A program made the translations under genes and the position numbers. This document shows positions 1 through 8,296 of a stretch of DNA of 21,082 nt, piece after piece. The notes under the pieces were generated by a model. The model was given only the letters and a program-made list of their open reading frames with translations. It did no database searches and had not been told where the DNA came from. Source of the stretch: an uncultured Spirochaetaceae bacterium (GTDB lineage Bacteria; Spirochaetota; Spirochaetia; Sphaerochaetales; Sphaerochaetaceae); contig CANRIJ010000012.1 in the NCBI GenBank assembly GCA_947630635.1, positions 1 through 21,082 on the forward strand. Direction: 5' to 3'. Each line of letters opens with the position of its first letter. Position 1 is the first letter of the stretch.

Positions 1-1848
1 GCTCTGCTCGTATCCTGTGCTGCCAGCGCCCGCACTCTGCTGAGCATTCTGATAGACCTTCTGTCCCAGTTCCATAGAGTCTCTCTGAACCTGCTCGGCC
101 TTGCTCTTAAGCTCATCAGCTGTTGCATTTGGATTAAGAAGTGCATCCTTTAGACTCTGGAGTGATGACTCAATTCTGCTCTTCTCATCAGAAGTGACCT
201 TATCGCCATAGTCCTTTAGTGCCTTCTCAGTTGCATAGACAACGCTCTCAGCCTGGTTTCTGGCCTCGATTGTCTCTCTGGCCTTCTTATCCTCAGCGGC
301 ATGAGACTCTGCATCTCTTACCATTCTATCGATTTCAGCCTCTGAGAGACCTGATGAGGACTCGATTCTGATCTTCTGCTCCTTGCCAGTTCCCAAGTCC
401 TTAGCAGATACGTGCACAATGCCGTTTGCATCGATATCGAATGTTACCTCAATCTGAGGCACTCCTCTCGGTGCCGGTGCAATTCCCTCAAGGTTGAAAT
501 TGCCAAGGGTTCTGTTCTGGCTTGCAAGCTCTCTCTCACCCTGAAGAACGTGAATAGAGACTGCTGTCTGTCCATCCGAAGCTGTTGAGAATATCTGGCT
601 CTTTCTTGTAGGAATAGTCGTGTTCCTCTCGATAAGCTTTGTCGTCACTCCGCCAAGAGTCTCAATTCCAAGCGAGAGCGGTGTAACGTCCAACAAGAGA
701 ACATCCTTTACATCTCCCTTGAGAATACCGCCCTGGATTGCTGCTCCGACTGCTACTACCTCATCAGGATTTACTCCCTTGTGAGGATCCTTTCCGAAGA
801 GGGTCTTTACCATCTCCTGAACCATTGGGATTCTTGTTGATCCGCCAACAAGAATAACCTCATCAATCTGATTGGCAGAGAGTCCGGCATCTTTCAATGC
901 ATTCTGGCAAGGGACCTTTGTCCTCTCAACAATCGGCTCAATCATCTGCTCGAACTTGGCTCTTGTAAGCTCCTTCTGAAGGTGCTTCGGACCCGTTGCA
1001 TCTGCTGTTATAAATGGCAGATTGATTGTCGTTGTCGATGCAGAGGAGAGAGTGATCTTAGCCTGCTCTGACGCCTCTTTCAGTCTCTGAAGTGCCATCT
1101 TGTCCTTAGAAAGATCAATTCCGGTATCCTTCTTGAAATCAGAGATAAGCCAATCAATTATGACCTGATCGATATTATCTCCTCCAAGGTGGGTATCTCC
1201 GTTGGTTGACTTTACCTCGAAAACACCGTCTCCGAGCTCAAGAATTGAGATATCAAATGTGCCGCCTCCAAAGTCGTAGACAGCAATCTTCTCCTCCTTT
1301 GAGCTATCCTTGCCAAAGCCATATGCAAGAGCTGCTGCTGTTGGCTCATTGACGATTCTCTTGACCTCAAGTCCTGCAATCTTTCCAGCATCCTTAGTTG
1401 CCTGTCTCTGAGAGTCATTGAAGTACGCAGGCACTGTAATGACGGCCTCTGTAATTGGCTCTCCAAGATAGTCCTCAGCGGTTTTCTTCATCTTCTGGAG
1501 AATAATCGCAGAGATCTCCTGTGGGCTATAGAGCTTACCCTGAATATCGATTCTTACCTCATCATGCGGTCCCTCGACTACCTTATAAGGAACCATCTTT
1601 ATCTCCTCAGAAACCTCATGATACTTTCTGCCCATGAATCTCTTGATTGAGTAAATGGTATTCTCGGGGTTTGTTACCATCTGGTTCTTTGCCGGTCTTC
1701 CGACAAGTCTCTCATCACCCTTAAATGCAACTACTGATGGTGTAGTTCTGTCTCCCTCGCTATTTGCAATAACGAGTGGCTCGTTTCCATCCATAACTGC
1801 TACGCAGCTATTGGTTGTTCCCAAATCAATTCCTATAATCTTTCCCAT
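1..1848 (-). CDS. dnaK: Molecular chaperone DnaK (Hsp70), C-terminus missing at window edge
   Basis: ATP-dependent Hsp70 chaperone of the cytoplasm that works with GrpE and DnaJ in protein folding. The reading frame runs without a stop to base 1, giving 616 residues; roughly 20-30 C-terminal residues of the usual length lie outside the window. The N-terminus carries the phosphate-1 loop IGIDLGTTNSCVAV (residues 5-18). The phosphate-2 motif DFGGGTFD is near 192-199, the adenosine motif VGGSTRIP near 334-341, and the interdomain linker DVLLLDVTPLSLG near 382-394. The substrate-binding and lid regions follow. The ATG at 1848 is preceded by AGGAGA six bases upstream. grpE lies 68 bases upstream on the same strand, so the two are probably cotranscribed. 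TTG and other upstream starts are not needed. Confidence 0.98.
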   Translation of the reverse strand, partial: MGKIIGIDLGTTNSCVAVMDGNEPLVIANSEGDRTTPSVVAFKGDERLVGRPAKNQMVTNPENTIYSIKRFMGRKYHEVSEEIKMVPYKVVEGPHDEVRIDIQGKLYSPQEISAIILQKMKKTAEDYLGEPITEAVITVPAYFNDSQRQATKDAGKIAGLEVKRIVNEPTAAALAYGFGKDSSKEEKIAVYDFGGGTFDISILELGDGVFEVKSTNGDTHLGGDNIDQVIIDWLISDFKKDTGIDLSKDKMALQRLKEASEQAKITLSSASTTTINLPFITADATGPKHLQKELTRAKFEQMIEPIVERTKVPCQNALKDAGLSANQIDEVILVGGSTRIPMVQEMVKTLFGKDPHKGVNPDEVVAVGAAIQGGILKGDVKDVLLLDVTPLSLGIETLGGVTTKLIERNTTIPTRKSQIFSTASDGQTAVSIHVLQGERELASQNRTLGNFNLEGIAPAPRGVPQIEVTFDIDANGIVHVSAKDLGTGKEQKIRIESSSGLSEAEIDRMVRDAESHAAEDKKARETIEARNQAESVVYATEKALKDYGDKVTSDEKSRIESSLQSLKDALLNPNATADELKSKAEQVQRDSMELGQKVYQNAQQSAGAGSTGYEQS

Positions 1849-1916
1849 TTCGGTTCTCCTTGCTTTTTCAAAAATACTCTAAAGAGATTTTTCTCCTTAC
1901 TTAAGATAATACATAA

Positions 1917-2567
1917 CTAGGCTTTTGGCTTAGCTACTACTACAGAGGCTGGTCTCAAGACCTTACCGTGGAACTTATAGCCACGAGATATAACCTCTTC
2001 GACCTCATCGTCCTCAATTCCCTCTTTCTCAACAATAGAGAGTGCCTGCATGTCATTGGCATCGTACTTCTCGCCCTTTTTGCCAATGGTCTCCACTCCC
2101 CATTTGCTCTTAAGCATAGAGAGCATCTGATCCTCTACCATCTCAACGCCCTTTTTATAGCCCTCTACGTCATTTGTATTGGAGGCTTCAATGGCGATTG
2201 AGAAATTATTGAGAGGCTCAATGAGATCTTTGATGAGCGATTCATTTGCAAACTGAATTGCCCTCTCCTTCTCATCTCTGGCTCTCTTCTTGAAATTCTC
2301 AGTCTCTGCTGCCTCTCTAAGGCGCTCCTCTTTGAGTCTAGAGACCTCCTCTTCAAGCTTCTTGATTCTCTCGTTTCTCTCCTGAAGGATCAAATCGGCG
2401 TCTCTCTTGAGTCTCTCGTCATCCTCCGAGGCCTCAGTGACCTCTTCCTCCTTGGCTTCCATTTCAGCTTCCATCTCACTTCCAAGTGGCCCAAGGTCCT
2501 TCTCAAGGTCTTCCTTCTTCTTATCCGGCATTATCTTCTCCTTCTTACTCTTATCCTTTTTGCTCAT
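1917..2567 (-). CDS. grpE: Nucleotide exchange factor GrpE
   Basis: GrpE releases ADP from DnaK and resets the chaperone cycle. The 216-residue product has a highly charged Lys/Glu-rich N-terminus and a long helical region (about 60-110) used for dimerisation. The C-terminal beta domain ends in the family signature seen here as ISRGYKFHGKVLRPASVVVAKP (read in two parts: SRGYKFHGKVLRPA, then SVVVAKP). I chose ATG 2567, with GGTAGAG just upstream. A TTG at 2579 would add four residues (MVET) and has AAGGTAGG upstream, so the start is not certain. The gene is followed by dnaK and preceded by its own promoter-like sequence. The stop is TAG. Confidence 0.95.
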   Translation of the reverse strand: MSKKDKSKKEKIMPDKKKEDLEKDLGPLGSEMEAEMEAKEEEVTEASEDDERLKRDADLILQERNERIKKLEEEVSRLKEERLREAAETENFKKRARDEKERAIQFANESLIKDLIEPLNNFSIAIEASNTNDVEGYKKGVEMVEDQMLSMLKSKWGVETIGKKGEKYDANDMQALSIVEKEGIEDDEVEEVISRGYKFHGKVLRPASVVVAKPKA

Positions 2568-2613
2568 CGTCTCTACCAATTACCTACCTTGATAGACTAA
2601 TAATAATATTGTT

Positions 2614-2642
2614 ATTTGAAAACTAGATGAATTTAACGTCAA
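2614..2642 (-). promoter_or_regulatory. Putative sigma70-type promoter for grpE-dnaK
   Basis: Read on the minus strand, TTGACG (2637-2642) is separated by 17 bases from TCAAAT (2614-2619). This is a 5/6 and a 4/6 match to the sigma70 consensus at ideal spacing. Transcription would start near 2607, leaving a leader of about 40 bases before grpE. I saw no CIRCE inverted repeat (TTAGCACTC/GAGTGCTAA) and no obvious heat-shock sigma box in the grpE leader. Confidence 0.5.
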
Positions 2643-2663
2643 TTAGGAGAAATAAATATTTTT

Positions 2664-4262
2664 TCAGTCATCAGATAGGTCAATATCTTCATCTTCGGAT
2701 GAGAAATCTTCATCAGAGTAGACCTCTATTCTCTCTTGAGGTTTTTTGGCCTTCTCAACACTCTCCCCTTTTATCTTTTCGACTTCCTTTTGGCTCATCT
2801 TGAGCTCAACAAGCTTTGCCTCTTCCTTAATGCGTTTTGAGTGGGTATTTCTAAACTCCTCTTCTGCATCCTGAATCTCACCTCTAAGCTTCTTAAGCTC
2901 ATTTGAAAGGTCGCCCTTCTTCTTGTCTTCCTTCCAAAGCTCTTCCTTTTTGACTATGAGCTCCTCAGAGAGCCTTGAGAGCTCATTCTGGCTCTCTACT
3001 ATCTTTCCCTTCAGACCCTGAAGTGTCTCTAGCGTCTCCTCTATCTTCTCTCCAGTGCCCCTCTGAATCAGATCGAAGGAATCAACGCTCTGAGAGGCAG
3101 TATCGGACATCTTATCAAGTATCTCCTTAGAGCTCTCTCTTATTCTCTTGATCTCCTCGTCGCTCTTTGAGATTGCGCTCTCAATGTCATCGGCAAGCAC
3201 CCTCTTTGCCTTAGATGAAATCTTATCAATCTCATTGGAGAGCCTATCAATCAGCTGATCGCTCTTCTTCTCAATCTCATCTACCCTCTTCTGGCTCTCC
3301 AATACCCTATAACTCAGTCTGTCAGAGAAATCATCAATTGCCTTGGAAACCTCATCCTCTTTTTCCCTGAGAGTCTCCTCAATGCTATTCTTTCTCTCCT
3401 CGCTTGCGCTCTTTATATCCTCTATAGCAAGAGATATCTTCTGGTCTATCTCACCAGAGAGAGTCTCGGCTTTTAGATTGAAGTCTCTTGATAAAGCCTC
3501 GCCTTCGTCTCTATATGCATTGAGCTTAGACTCTGTCTTTCCTAAATTCTCCTCAATTCTATCAACTCTCTCTATAGTGCTCTCGAGTATTTCCTTTGCC
3601 TTTGTCTCAAAATCGCTTGATAGAAGCTCAATAGAGGTTCTCTCCTTCTCAGAGAGCTCCTCGAGTTCCTGCTTTTCCTTATCCAGCTCGTCTTTGAAAG
3701 AGGCGAGCATGGCCTCATTCTCGCTCTCCTGCTTATGTGCCATTGCCTTGAGGTTCTGCTCGGAAGATGCAACAAAACGGGCCATTTCGCTTCTCTGGTC
3801 CTGGACCTTGTTGATTGTGTTCTCGGCATCCTCTTGGAACTTGTCAGCAAACTCCCTTATCTTCTCAGCCTCGGCAACCTGCATCTTGACATCTGTTATT
3901 CTTGCCTCTGCCTGCTCGGTCTCGATCTTCAGCTTCTGAAGAGCAATACGATAGTTATTGCATACCTCTTCAAGATCATTGAGCTCCTTGGAGTGAACAA
4001 AGAGAAGATCTAGTGTCTCTTTCATCCTCTGGATGGTATCCTCTGCCTCCTTTCGCTTCTGGTCCACCTTATTGACTGCATCAAGAGTATCTGTCCTGAT
4101 TCTGTCTACAGTGGCACCAACCTCGCTTCTGAAGCTCTGGATATTGTCTTTTAGAACCTTAAGCGCCTTGCTCTTTCTCTCGTTCATGCGCAGAACAATT
4201 GTAATAATCAAATTGAGAACAAAAGTAATGGCAATGGCGATCCAAAGCGCAGTATTATTCAT
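2664..4262 (-). CDS. Membrane-anchored coiled-coil protein (SpiroCoCo-like?)
   Basis: A 532-residue protein with one hydrophobic N-terminal segment (about residues 4-24, ALWIAIAITFVLNLIITIVL) followed by basic residues. Almost the whole remainder is a Glu/Lys/Ser-rich heptad-type coiled coil, ending in a very acidic tail (SSEDEDIDLSDD). The likely topology is one inner-membrane anchor with a long rod in the cytoplasm. ATG 4262 is chosen over the adjacent TTG 4265 because GGGAGG lies five bases before the ATG. It is the last gene of the ptsI-der-HAD run, 14 bases after the HAD gene. It resembles in architecture the spirochaete coiled-coil proteins named SpiroCoCo in some annotations, but I cannot confirm membership. 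A structural or scaffold role is only a guess. Composition bias makes homology calls risky. Confidence 0.85.
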   Translation of the reverse strand: MNNTALWIAIAITFVLNLIITIVLRMNERKSKALKVLKDNIQSFRSEVGATVDRIRTDTLDAVNKVDQKRKEAEDTIQRMKETLDLLFVHSKELNDLEEVCNNYRIALQKLKIETEQAEARITDVKMQVAEAEKIREFADKFQEDAENTINKVQDQRSEMARFVASSEQNLKAMAHKQESENEAMLASFKDELDKEKQELEELSEKERTSIELLSSDFETKAKEILESTIERVDRIEENLGKTESKLNAYRDEGEALSRDFNLKAETLSGEIDQKISLAIEDIKSASEERKNSIEETLREKEDEVSKAIDDFSDRLSYRVLESQKRVDEIEKKSDQLIDRLSNEIDKISSKAKRVLADDIESAISKSDEEIKRIRESSKEILDKMSDTASQSVDSFDLIQRGTGEKIEETLETLQGLKGKIVESQNELSRLSEELIVKKEELWKEDKKKGDLSNELKKLRGEIQDAEEEFRNTHSKRIKEEAKLVELKMSQKEVEKIKGESVEKAKKPQERIEVYSDEDFSSEDEDIDLSDD

Positions 4263-4276
4263 CAAAACCTCCCATT

Positions 4277-4969
4277 TCAGAGAACCTTAGAGATAAAATC
4301 CTTCCAGTCTTTTGCAACAATATCTGCCATATTGTAAGACTTCTTATTCTTTCTGAAAATAAGACAGCTGTGCATGCCGCTCAGTTTTGATCCCACCACG
4401 TCCTTTCTATAGCTATCTCCAACGTAGAGTATTTTGCTCTCATCAAGGCCAAAGGAAGATGAGATTATGCTAAAGGGCGTTCTTGAGGGCTTGAAATGCC
4501 CAATCTCCTCAGAGGAGAGGGCAAACTCAAAATAGCCCTCGATTCCCATTGCCTTGAGCTTCACCCCAATTGGAAAATCTGAGAAGGCAGCAAGGCGAAG
4601 GCCATTGTCTTTGAGTTTATCCAGTGCCTCTGATAGGCCCTTCGCGCTCTTTATATTCCTATACTCCCTATCCCAGTTCTCCCTGAGCCTCTTCTCCTTC
4701 TTTATAAAGCGCTCTACCGAATCACGAGAAGAGTCTCCATATAAGATAGAGGCATTTCTTCTCTTGATCTCATCCTCGCTTAGGATATCCAAAAGTCCAT
4801 AGCCATCCTCTTTTCTAATCTCCTTTCGCATCTTGTTGTATTTAAGTGCGAATACAGGGTCAAAAAAAGATGACTTAAAGAGGCGCACATCCATCTTCCA
4901 TTTGGGATAGAGAGTTCCATCTATATCAAAGCAGACTGCCTTTATCTGGTTGTCTTCAATAAAGCTCAT
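4277..4969 (-). CDS. HAD-superfamily hydrolase (phosphatase-like)
   Basis: A 230-residue haloacid dehalogenase-type hydrolase, probably a cytoplasmic small-molecule phosphatase of unknown substrate. All four HAD motifs are visible. Motif I is FDIDGT, with nucleophile D15 and general acid/base D17. Motif II is Ser130 in AAFSDFP, motif III is Lys160 in HFKPS, and motif IV is VGDSYRKD, with D185 and D190. The helical insert between motifs I and II (about 30-110) fits a C1 cap. The ATG overlaps the der stop in an ATGA arrangement, which implies translational coupling. Substrate cannot be told from sequence; phosphoglycolate- or pyrophosphatase-like members share this layout. Confidence 0.9.
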   Translation of the reverse strand: MSFIEDNQIKAVCFDIDGTLYPKWKMDVRLFKSSFFDPVFALKYNKMRKEIRKEDGYGLLDILSEDEIKRRNASILYGDSSRDSVERFIKKEKRLRENWDREYRNIKSAKGLSEALDKLKDNGLRLAAFSDFPIGVKLKAMGIEGYFEFALSSEEIGHFKPSRTPFSIISSSFGLDESKILYVGDSYRKDVVGSKLSGMHSCLIFRKNKKSYNMADIVAKDWKDFISKVL

Positions 4970-6510
4970 TTGGTTTTCTTCTGATTGGTATTTCGGAGAA
5001 CTCTCTTGGCTCTCTCTATCTCCTTGCCCTTTCGAGCCCTGCCGCCTGGCTTATTAGAGAGCCCAGAAGCGCTCTTCTCCCTCTTCTTTGATTTGATAAT
5101 TAGATTGATCTCTGCTTCCTTCTTATTCGGGCCATTGAGATTCTTGGACTCGCTTCGCTTTCTCTCTCTAAGCTGTATATCAATTGGAATATCTCTAAAG
5201 CCGAAGGTCTCCCTTATGGAATTCTTAAGATAGGATATGTAGGTATCTGGAAATGCGTAGATCCTATTCACAAAGAATAGAAATCTCACAGGACGAGCGC
5301 TGATCTGAGTGCCATACATGACCTTATAGTGGCCATTTGCTCCCCTTGGAGGCTCCTGTTTTGTCGTCCACTTCTTAAGAGCCTCATTCAGATCTGAGGT
5401 CTCCACTCTCTTATTAAGCTCCTTCCAAACCTTCCATACAGTATCCAATAAGAGCCCTATCTGGTCCCCTTCGAGAGCCGAGATCGGAATTAAAGGCGCA
5501 AATGAGAGAATTGGAAACAAGAATCGAGTTCTGTCCTTTATCGCCTCAATCTGATTTGGAATACCCTCAAGAAGGTCCATCTTATTCAAAGTGAGAATGC
5601 ATCCCTTTCCTCTTCTGACAACTAGCTGGGCTATCTTCTTATCCTGCTCTGACACTCCCTCATTTATGTCTATCATCAAAAGAACAACATCTGCCTCATC
5701 GATTGTCTTAATGGCTCTATTAACCGAGTAGTACTCAACATCCTCCTCTACCTTTGACTTTCTTCTGATTCCAGCAGTATCAAGAACAGCATAATTTGTG
5801 CCCTTGTACTCAAAAGAGCCCTTCATTACGTCCCTGGTTGTTCCTGCAATCTCGGAGACTATGGAGATGTCTCTTCCAGTAAGAAGATTTATAAGGGTGG
5901 ACTTGCCGGTATTCGGCTTTCCCATAATAGCTATCTTTATGCTATCTGGCTCCTCTGGAATGTCCTCAGTGCGCTCCATGTCCAATATTCCCAAGAGCGC
6001 ATCCTCAAGCTCCTCAATTCCAGAGCCATGAGCTGCTGATACTGCGACAACCCTTGGAAAGCCATAGCTAAAGAAGTTCCATATCTGGTCCTCGCGCCTA
6101 TAGTCATCAACCTTATTTACAGCTAAGACGACCTTATCGACATAAGGCCTGAGAGACTCCATGATGATCTCATCCTCTCCGGTTACCTCAGTGACATCCA
6201 TCATAAAGACAATTGCATCGCTCTGATCGAGAAGGGAGAGCGACTTCTCGCTTACCTGATAATCCAGGCCCTCTTTCTCTGCCTTTATTCCACCGCTATC
6301 TACAAGTGTTACAGGATGATTTCCCAAAAGCCACCTCTCTGGAATAGGGTCTCTTGTAACACCGGGAGTTGGGTCTGTTATCGCTCTTCTCTTTCCAATT
6401 AGACGATTAAAGAGTGTCGACTTGCCTACATTAGGCCTTCCAATTATTGAAATCAGGGGAAGGCTCCTGTCAATATCTGCCTTGTTCTTTATCTCAAGCT
6501 CTTCTCTCAT
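4966..6510 (-). CDS. der: Ribosome biogenesis GTPase Der (EngA)
   Basis: Double-GTPase that acts in late 50S subunit assembly. The first G domain has the P-loop GRPNVGKS (24-31), DSGG (71-74) and NKVD (132-135). The second has GKPNTGKS (197-204), DTAG (244-247) and NKMD (309-312). A KH-like domain follows (about 365-452). The 514-residue length exceeds the usual 440-490 because of a strongly basic tail (about 453-514). The ATG lies inside the 3' end of ptsI (17-base overlap), with AGGAGA 12 bases upstream. The stop overlaps the start of the HAD gene. Confidence 0.98.
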   Translation of the reverse strand: MREELEIKNKADIDRSLPLISIIGRPNVGKSTLFNRLIGKRRAITDPTPGVTRDPIPERWLLGNHPVTLVDSGGIKAEKEGLDYQVSEKSLSLLDQSDAIVFMMDVTEVTGEDEIIMESLRPYVDKVVLAVNKVDDYRREDQIWNFFSYGFPRVVAVSAAHGSGIEELEDALLGILDMERTEDIPEEPDSIKIAIMGKPNTGKSTLINLLTGRDISIVSEIAGTTRDVMKGSFEYKGTNYAVLDTAGIRRKSKVEEDVEYYSVNRAIKTIDEADVVLLMIDINEGVSEQDKKIAQLVVRRGKGCILTLNKMDLLEGIPNQIEAIKDRTRFLFPILSFAPLIPISALEGDQIGLLLDTVWKVWKELNKRVETSDLNEALKKWTTKQEPPRGANGHYKVMYGTQISARPVRFLFFVNRIYAFPDTYISYLKNSIRETFGFRDIPIDIQLRERKRSESKNLNGPNKKEAEINLIIKSKKREKSASGLSNKPGGRARKGKEIERAKRVLRNTNQKKTK

Positions 6511-8200
6511 TGAAATCGCTTATCTCCTTTTTTATCTCACTGATCTCGCGCCTCTTTAAAACAGCGTCAGCAAGCCTCTTGCACTCCAAGTAGCTTAGGC
6601 TTCTGACTTTTCTCTTTGCCTCAAGTATAGAATGTGCAGAGACGGAGAGTTCGTCAAATCCCAATCCTATAAGAAGCGGAAGGTATGATATCTCACTTGC
6701 CATCTCTCCGCAAATGGCAACCCTGACATTATTCTCCGCTCCCGCGTCAACTACCCTCTTAAGAAGCCTCAATACACCGGGGTGAAGCGGCTCATATAGG
6801 TGCGATAATGTATCCTTTCCCCTATCTACTGCAATTGAGAACTGAATCAGATCATTTGTCCCGACGCTCATGAAATCAACCAAGGGTGCAATAAGGTCTG
6901 CAGTCATTGCAGCTGACGGAACCTCAATCATTGTTCCGACTCTTATGTTCTCATCAAATTCAATGCCCTTCTCCCTTAGCTCGTCCTTTACGCTCTCAAA
7001 ATAGGAAAGCACCTCCTTAAGCTCATCGCGCGAGGAGATCATAGGAAACATTATCGCGGTATTCTTGTGTTTTGAGGCCTTTAGAATCGATACAAGCTGT
7101 CTATGGAAGATATCCTTATTCTTCATGCAGAAGCGAATAGATCTCATTCCGAGTGTCAGTGCACCAGACTCATCGCCCATTCCATCTAGGGCCTTATCTC
7201 CACCGATATCCAGAGTCCTGAATATCACATCCCCAACTCCCTCCATTTTCTCAGAGGCCTCTTCATAGATCTCCTCTCTTCTCATCTCATCATTCAATAG
7301 CTCTTTTCTAAGAAAAATGAACTCTGTTCTAAAGAGGCCTACGCCATCGGCTCCAGAGGAGATTGCAGTGTCTATGCCCTGAAGTCCCTCTACATTCGCC
7401 TTTATCATTATTCTTCTGCCATCTGTAGTAATAGAGGGCTTTGAAGCCTCCTTGTTTAGCTCTCTTAAGTATTTATTCCTCTCTTTTAAAAGCGCTTTGT
7501 AATTAGCTATCTCCTGCTTGTCTACTTTAGTTATTACAGTTCCGTCAAAGCCATTTATGATAATCCTCTCACCGCTTTGACAGCGCGAGGAGAGATCTAT
7601 CAGCCCTACAACAAGAGGTATATTGAAGGCTCTTGCCAAAATTGCTATATGGCTTGTCTTTCCACCACGATCTAGGGCAATCCCCTTGATTTTCCCTACA
7701 TCAGAGGATAAAAGCTCAGATACCAAGAGATAATCAGCAACGATTATTGAGTCTTCCTCTACCAAGAGGGTGCTTGAAGTGCCCGATATCTTCTCCATTA
7801 GCCTGATCTTCAGGTCATTGAGCTCTCTGCCTCTCTCTCTAAGGTACTCATCCTCAGAGCCCTCCAATAAAGCAACAAGCTTGTTGCCAGCAGCCTCTAC
7901 TGCCCAAAGTGCGCTATGGCTGTGGTTCTCGATGTAATCTATGATTGAATCCCGAAAATCGGGATCCGACAGGAAGCTGACATGAGCATCGAGTATCTCC
8001 TTCTCATCCCTCAGAGATGATCCCAATAGCCTATAATATTCCTCCAAGAGCTCGCCCTTAGCATTTAAATAGAGGTCCTTCTCCCTTTGGATGTTCTTCT
8101 CGTCAATTGCAACATGGTCGACTTTGATATTGCTATGCCTATATACAAATGCCTTATTAAAGGCCAATCCTTCACTTACAGGCACACCAATATCGTTCAT
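6494..8200 (-). CDS. ptsI: Phosphoenolpyruvate-protein phosphotransferase (PTS enzyme I)
   Basis: Enzyme I transfers phosphate from phosphoenolpyruvate to HPr, the first step of the phosphotransferase system. The 568-residue length matches the family (about 575). The phosphorylated histidine is H184 in GGKTSHIAILAR. PEP-binding parts of the C-terminal barrel include GLFRTEF (R291), FRTLDIGGDK (R328), MIEVPSA (E426), VGTNDLIQ (447-453) and the catalytic Cys497 in ICGEMA. No ptsH or sugar permease gene is next to it, so it may serve a regulatory or scattered PTS, as in Treponema. The start ATG has no Shine-Dalgarno, and an in-frame TAA sits 12 bases upstream. It heads the run der-HAD-coiled coil. 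Confidence 0.97.
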   Translation of the reverse strand: MNDIGVPVSEGLAFNKAFVYRHSNIKVDHVAIDEKNIQREKDLYLNAKGELLEEYYRLLGSSLRDEKEILDAHVSFLSDPDFRDSIIDYIENHSHSALWAVEAAGNKLVALLEGSEDEYLRERGRELNDLKIRLMEKISGTSSTLLVEEDSIIVADYLLVSELLSSDVGKIKGIALDRGGKTSHIAILARAFNIPLVVGLIDLSSRCQSGERIIINGFDGTVITKVDKQEIANYKALLKERNKYLRELNKEASKPSITTDGRRIMIKANVEGLQGIDTAISSGADGVGLFRTEFIFLRKELLNDEMRREEIYEEASEKMEGVGDVIFRTLDIGGDKALDGMGDESGALTLGMRSIRFCMKNKDIFHRQLVSILKASKHKNTAIMFPMISSRDELKEVLSYFESVKDELREKGIEFDENIRVGTMIEVPSAAMTADLIAPLVDFMSVGTNDLIQFSIAVDRGKDTLSHLYEPLHPGVLRLLKRVVDAGAENNVRVAICGEMASEISYLPLLIGLGFDELSVSAHSILEAKRKVRSLSYLECKRLADAVLKRREISEIKKEISDFNERRA

Positions 8201-8206
8201 GTAAAC

Positions 8207-8236
8207 ATTTTAGTTGACGCAAAAGCATGAGTGCAA
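8207..8236 (-). promoter_or_regulatory. Putative leaderless promoter of ptsI
   Basis: On the minus strand TAAAAT (8207-8212, 5/6 match to the -10 consensus) ends six bases before the ptsI ATG. A weak -35 candidate TTGCAC (8231-8236) stands 18 bases further upstream. Transcription would begin at or next to the A of the ATG. This fits the lack of a Shine-Dalgarno. The -35 half overlaps one arm of an inverted repeat. Confidence 0.4.
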
Positions 8237-8266
8237 AGGAAATCATAAGATGACTCGTTTTGCACT
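8230..8266. repeat. Inverted repeat upstream of ptsI (possible operator)
   Basis: AGTGCAAA (8230-8237) and TTTGCACT (8259-8266) form perfect 8-base arms around a 21-base spacer. The left arm covers the putative ptsI -35. The long spacer makes an RNA hairpin less likely than binding of a dimeric or cooperatively acting regulator. This is inference from position and symmetry only. It also lies just after the end of the decayed gene, but no T-tract follows, so a terminator is unlikely. Confidence 0.4.
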
Positions 8267-8296
8267 GGGAAAAACATAAATCTGTTGAGTTAGTTA

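Noticed and set aside
1875..1900. Weak hairpin with T-run between grpE and dnaK as a terminator or attenuator
   Set aside because: The stem has only three or four paired GC-poor bases plus A/T flanks; not stable enough to support a call.
3343..3939. 198-codon plus-strand ORF opposite the coiled-coil gene
   Set aside because: Ser/Leu/Phe-rich antisense shadow of Glu/Lys codons in the coiled coil; no start signals.
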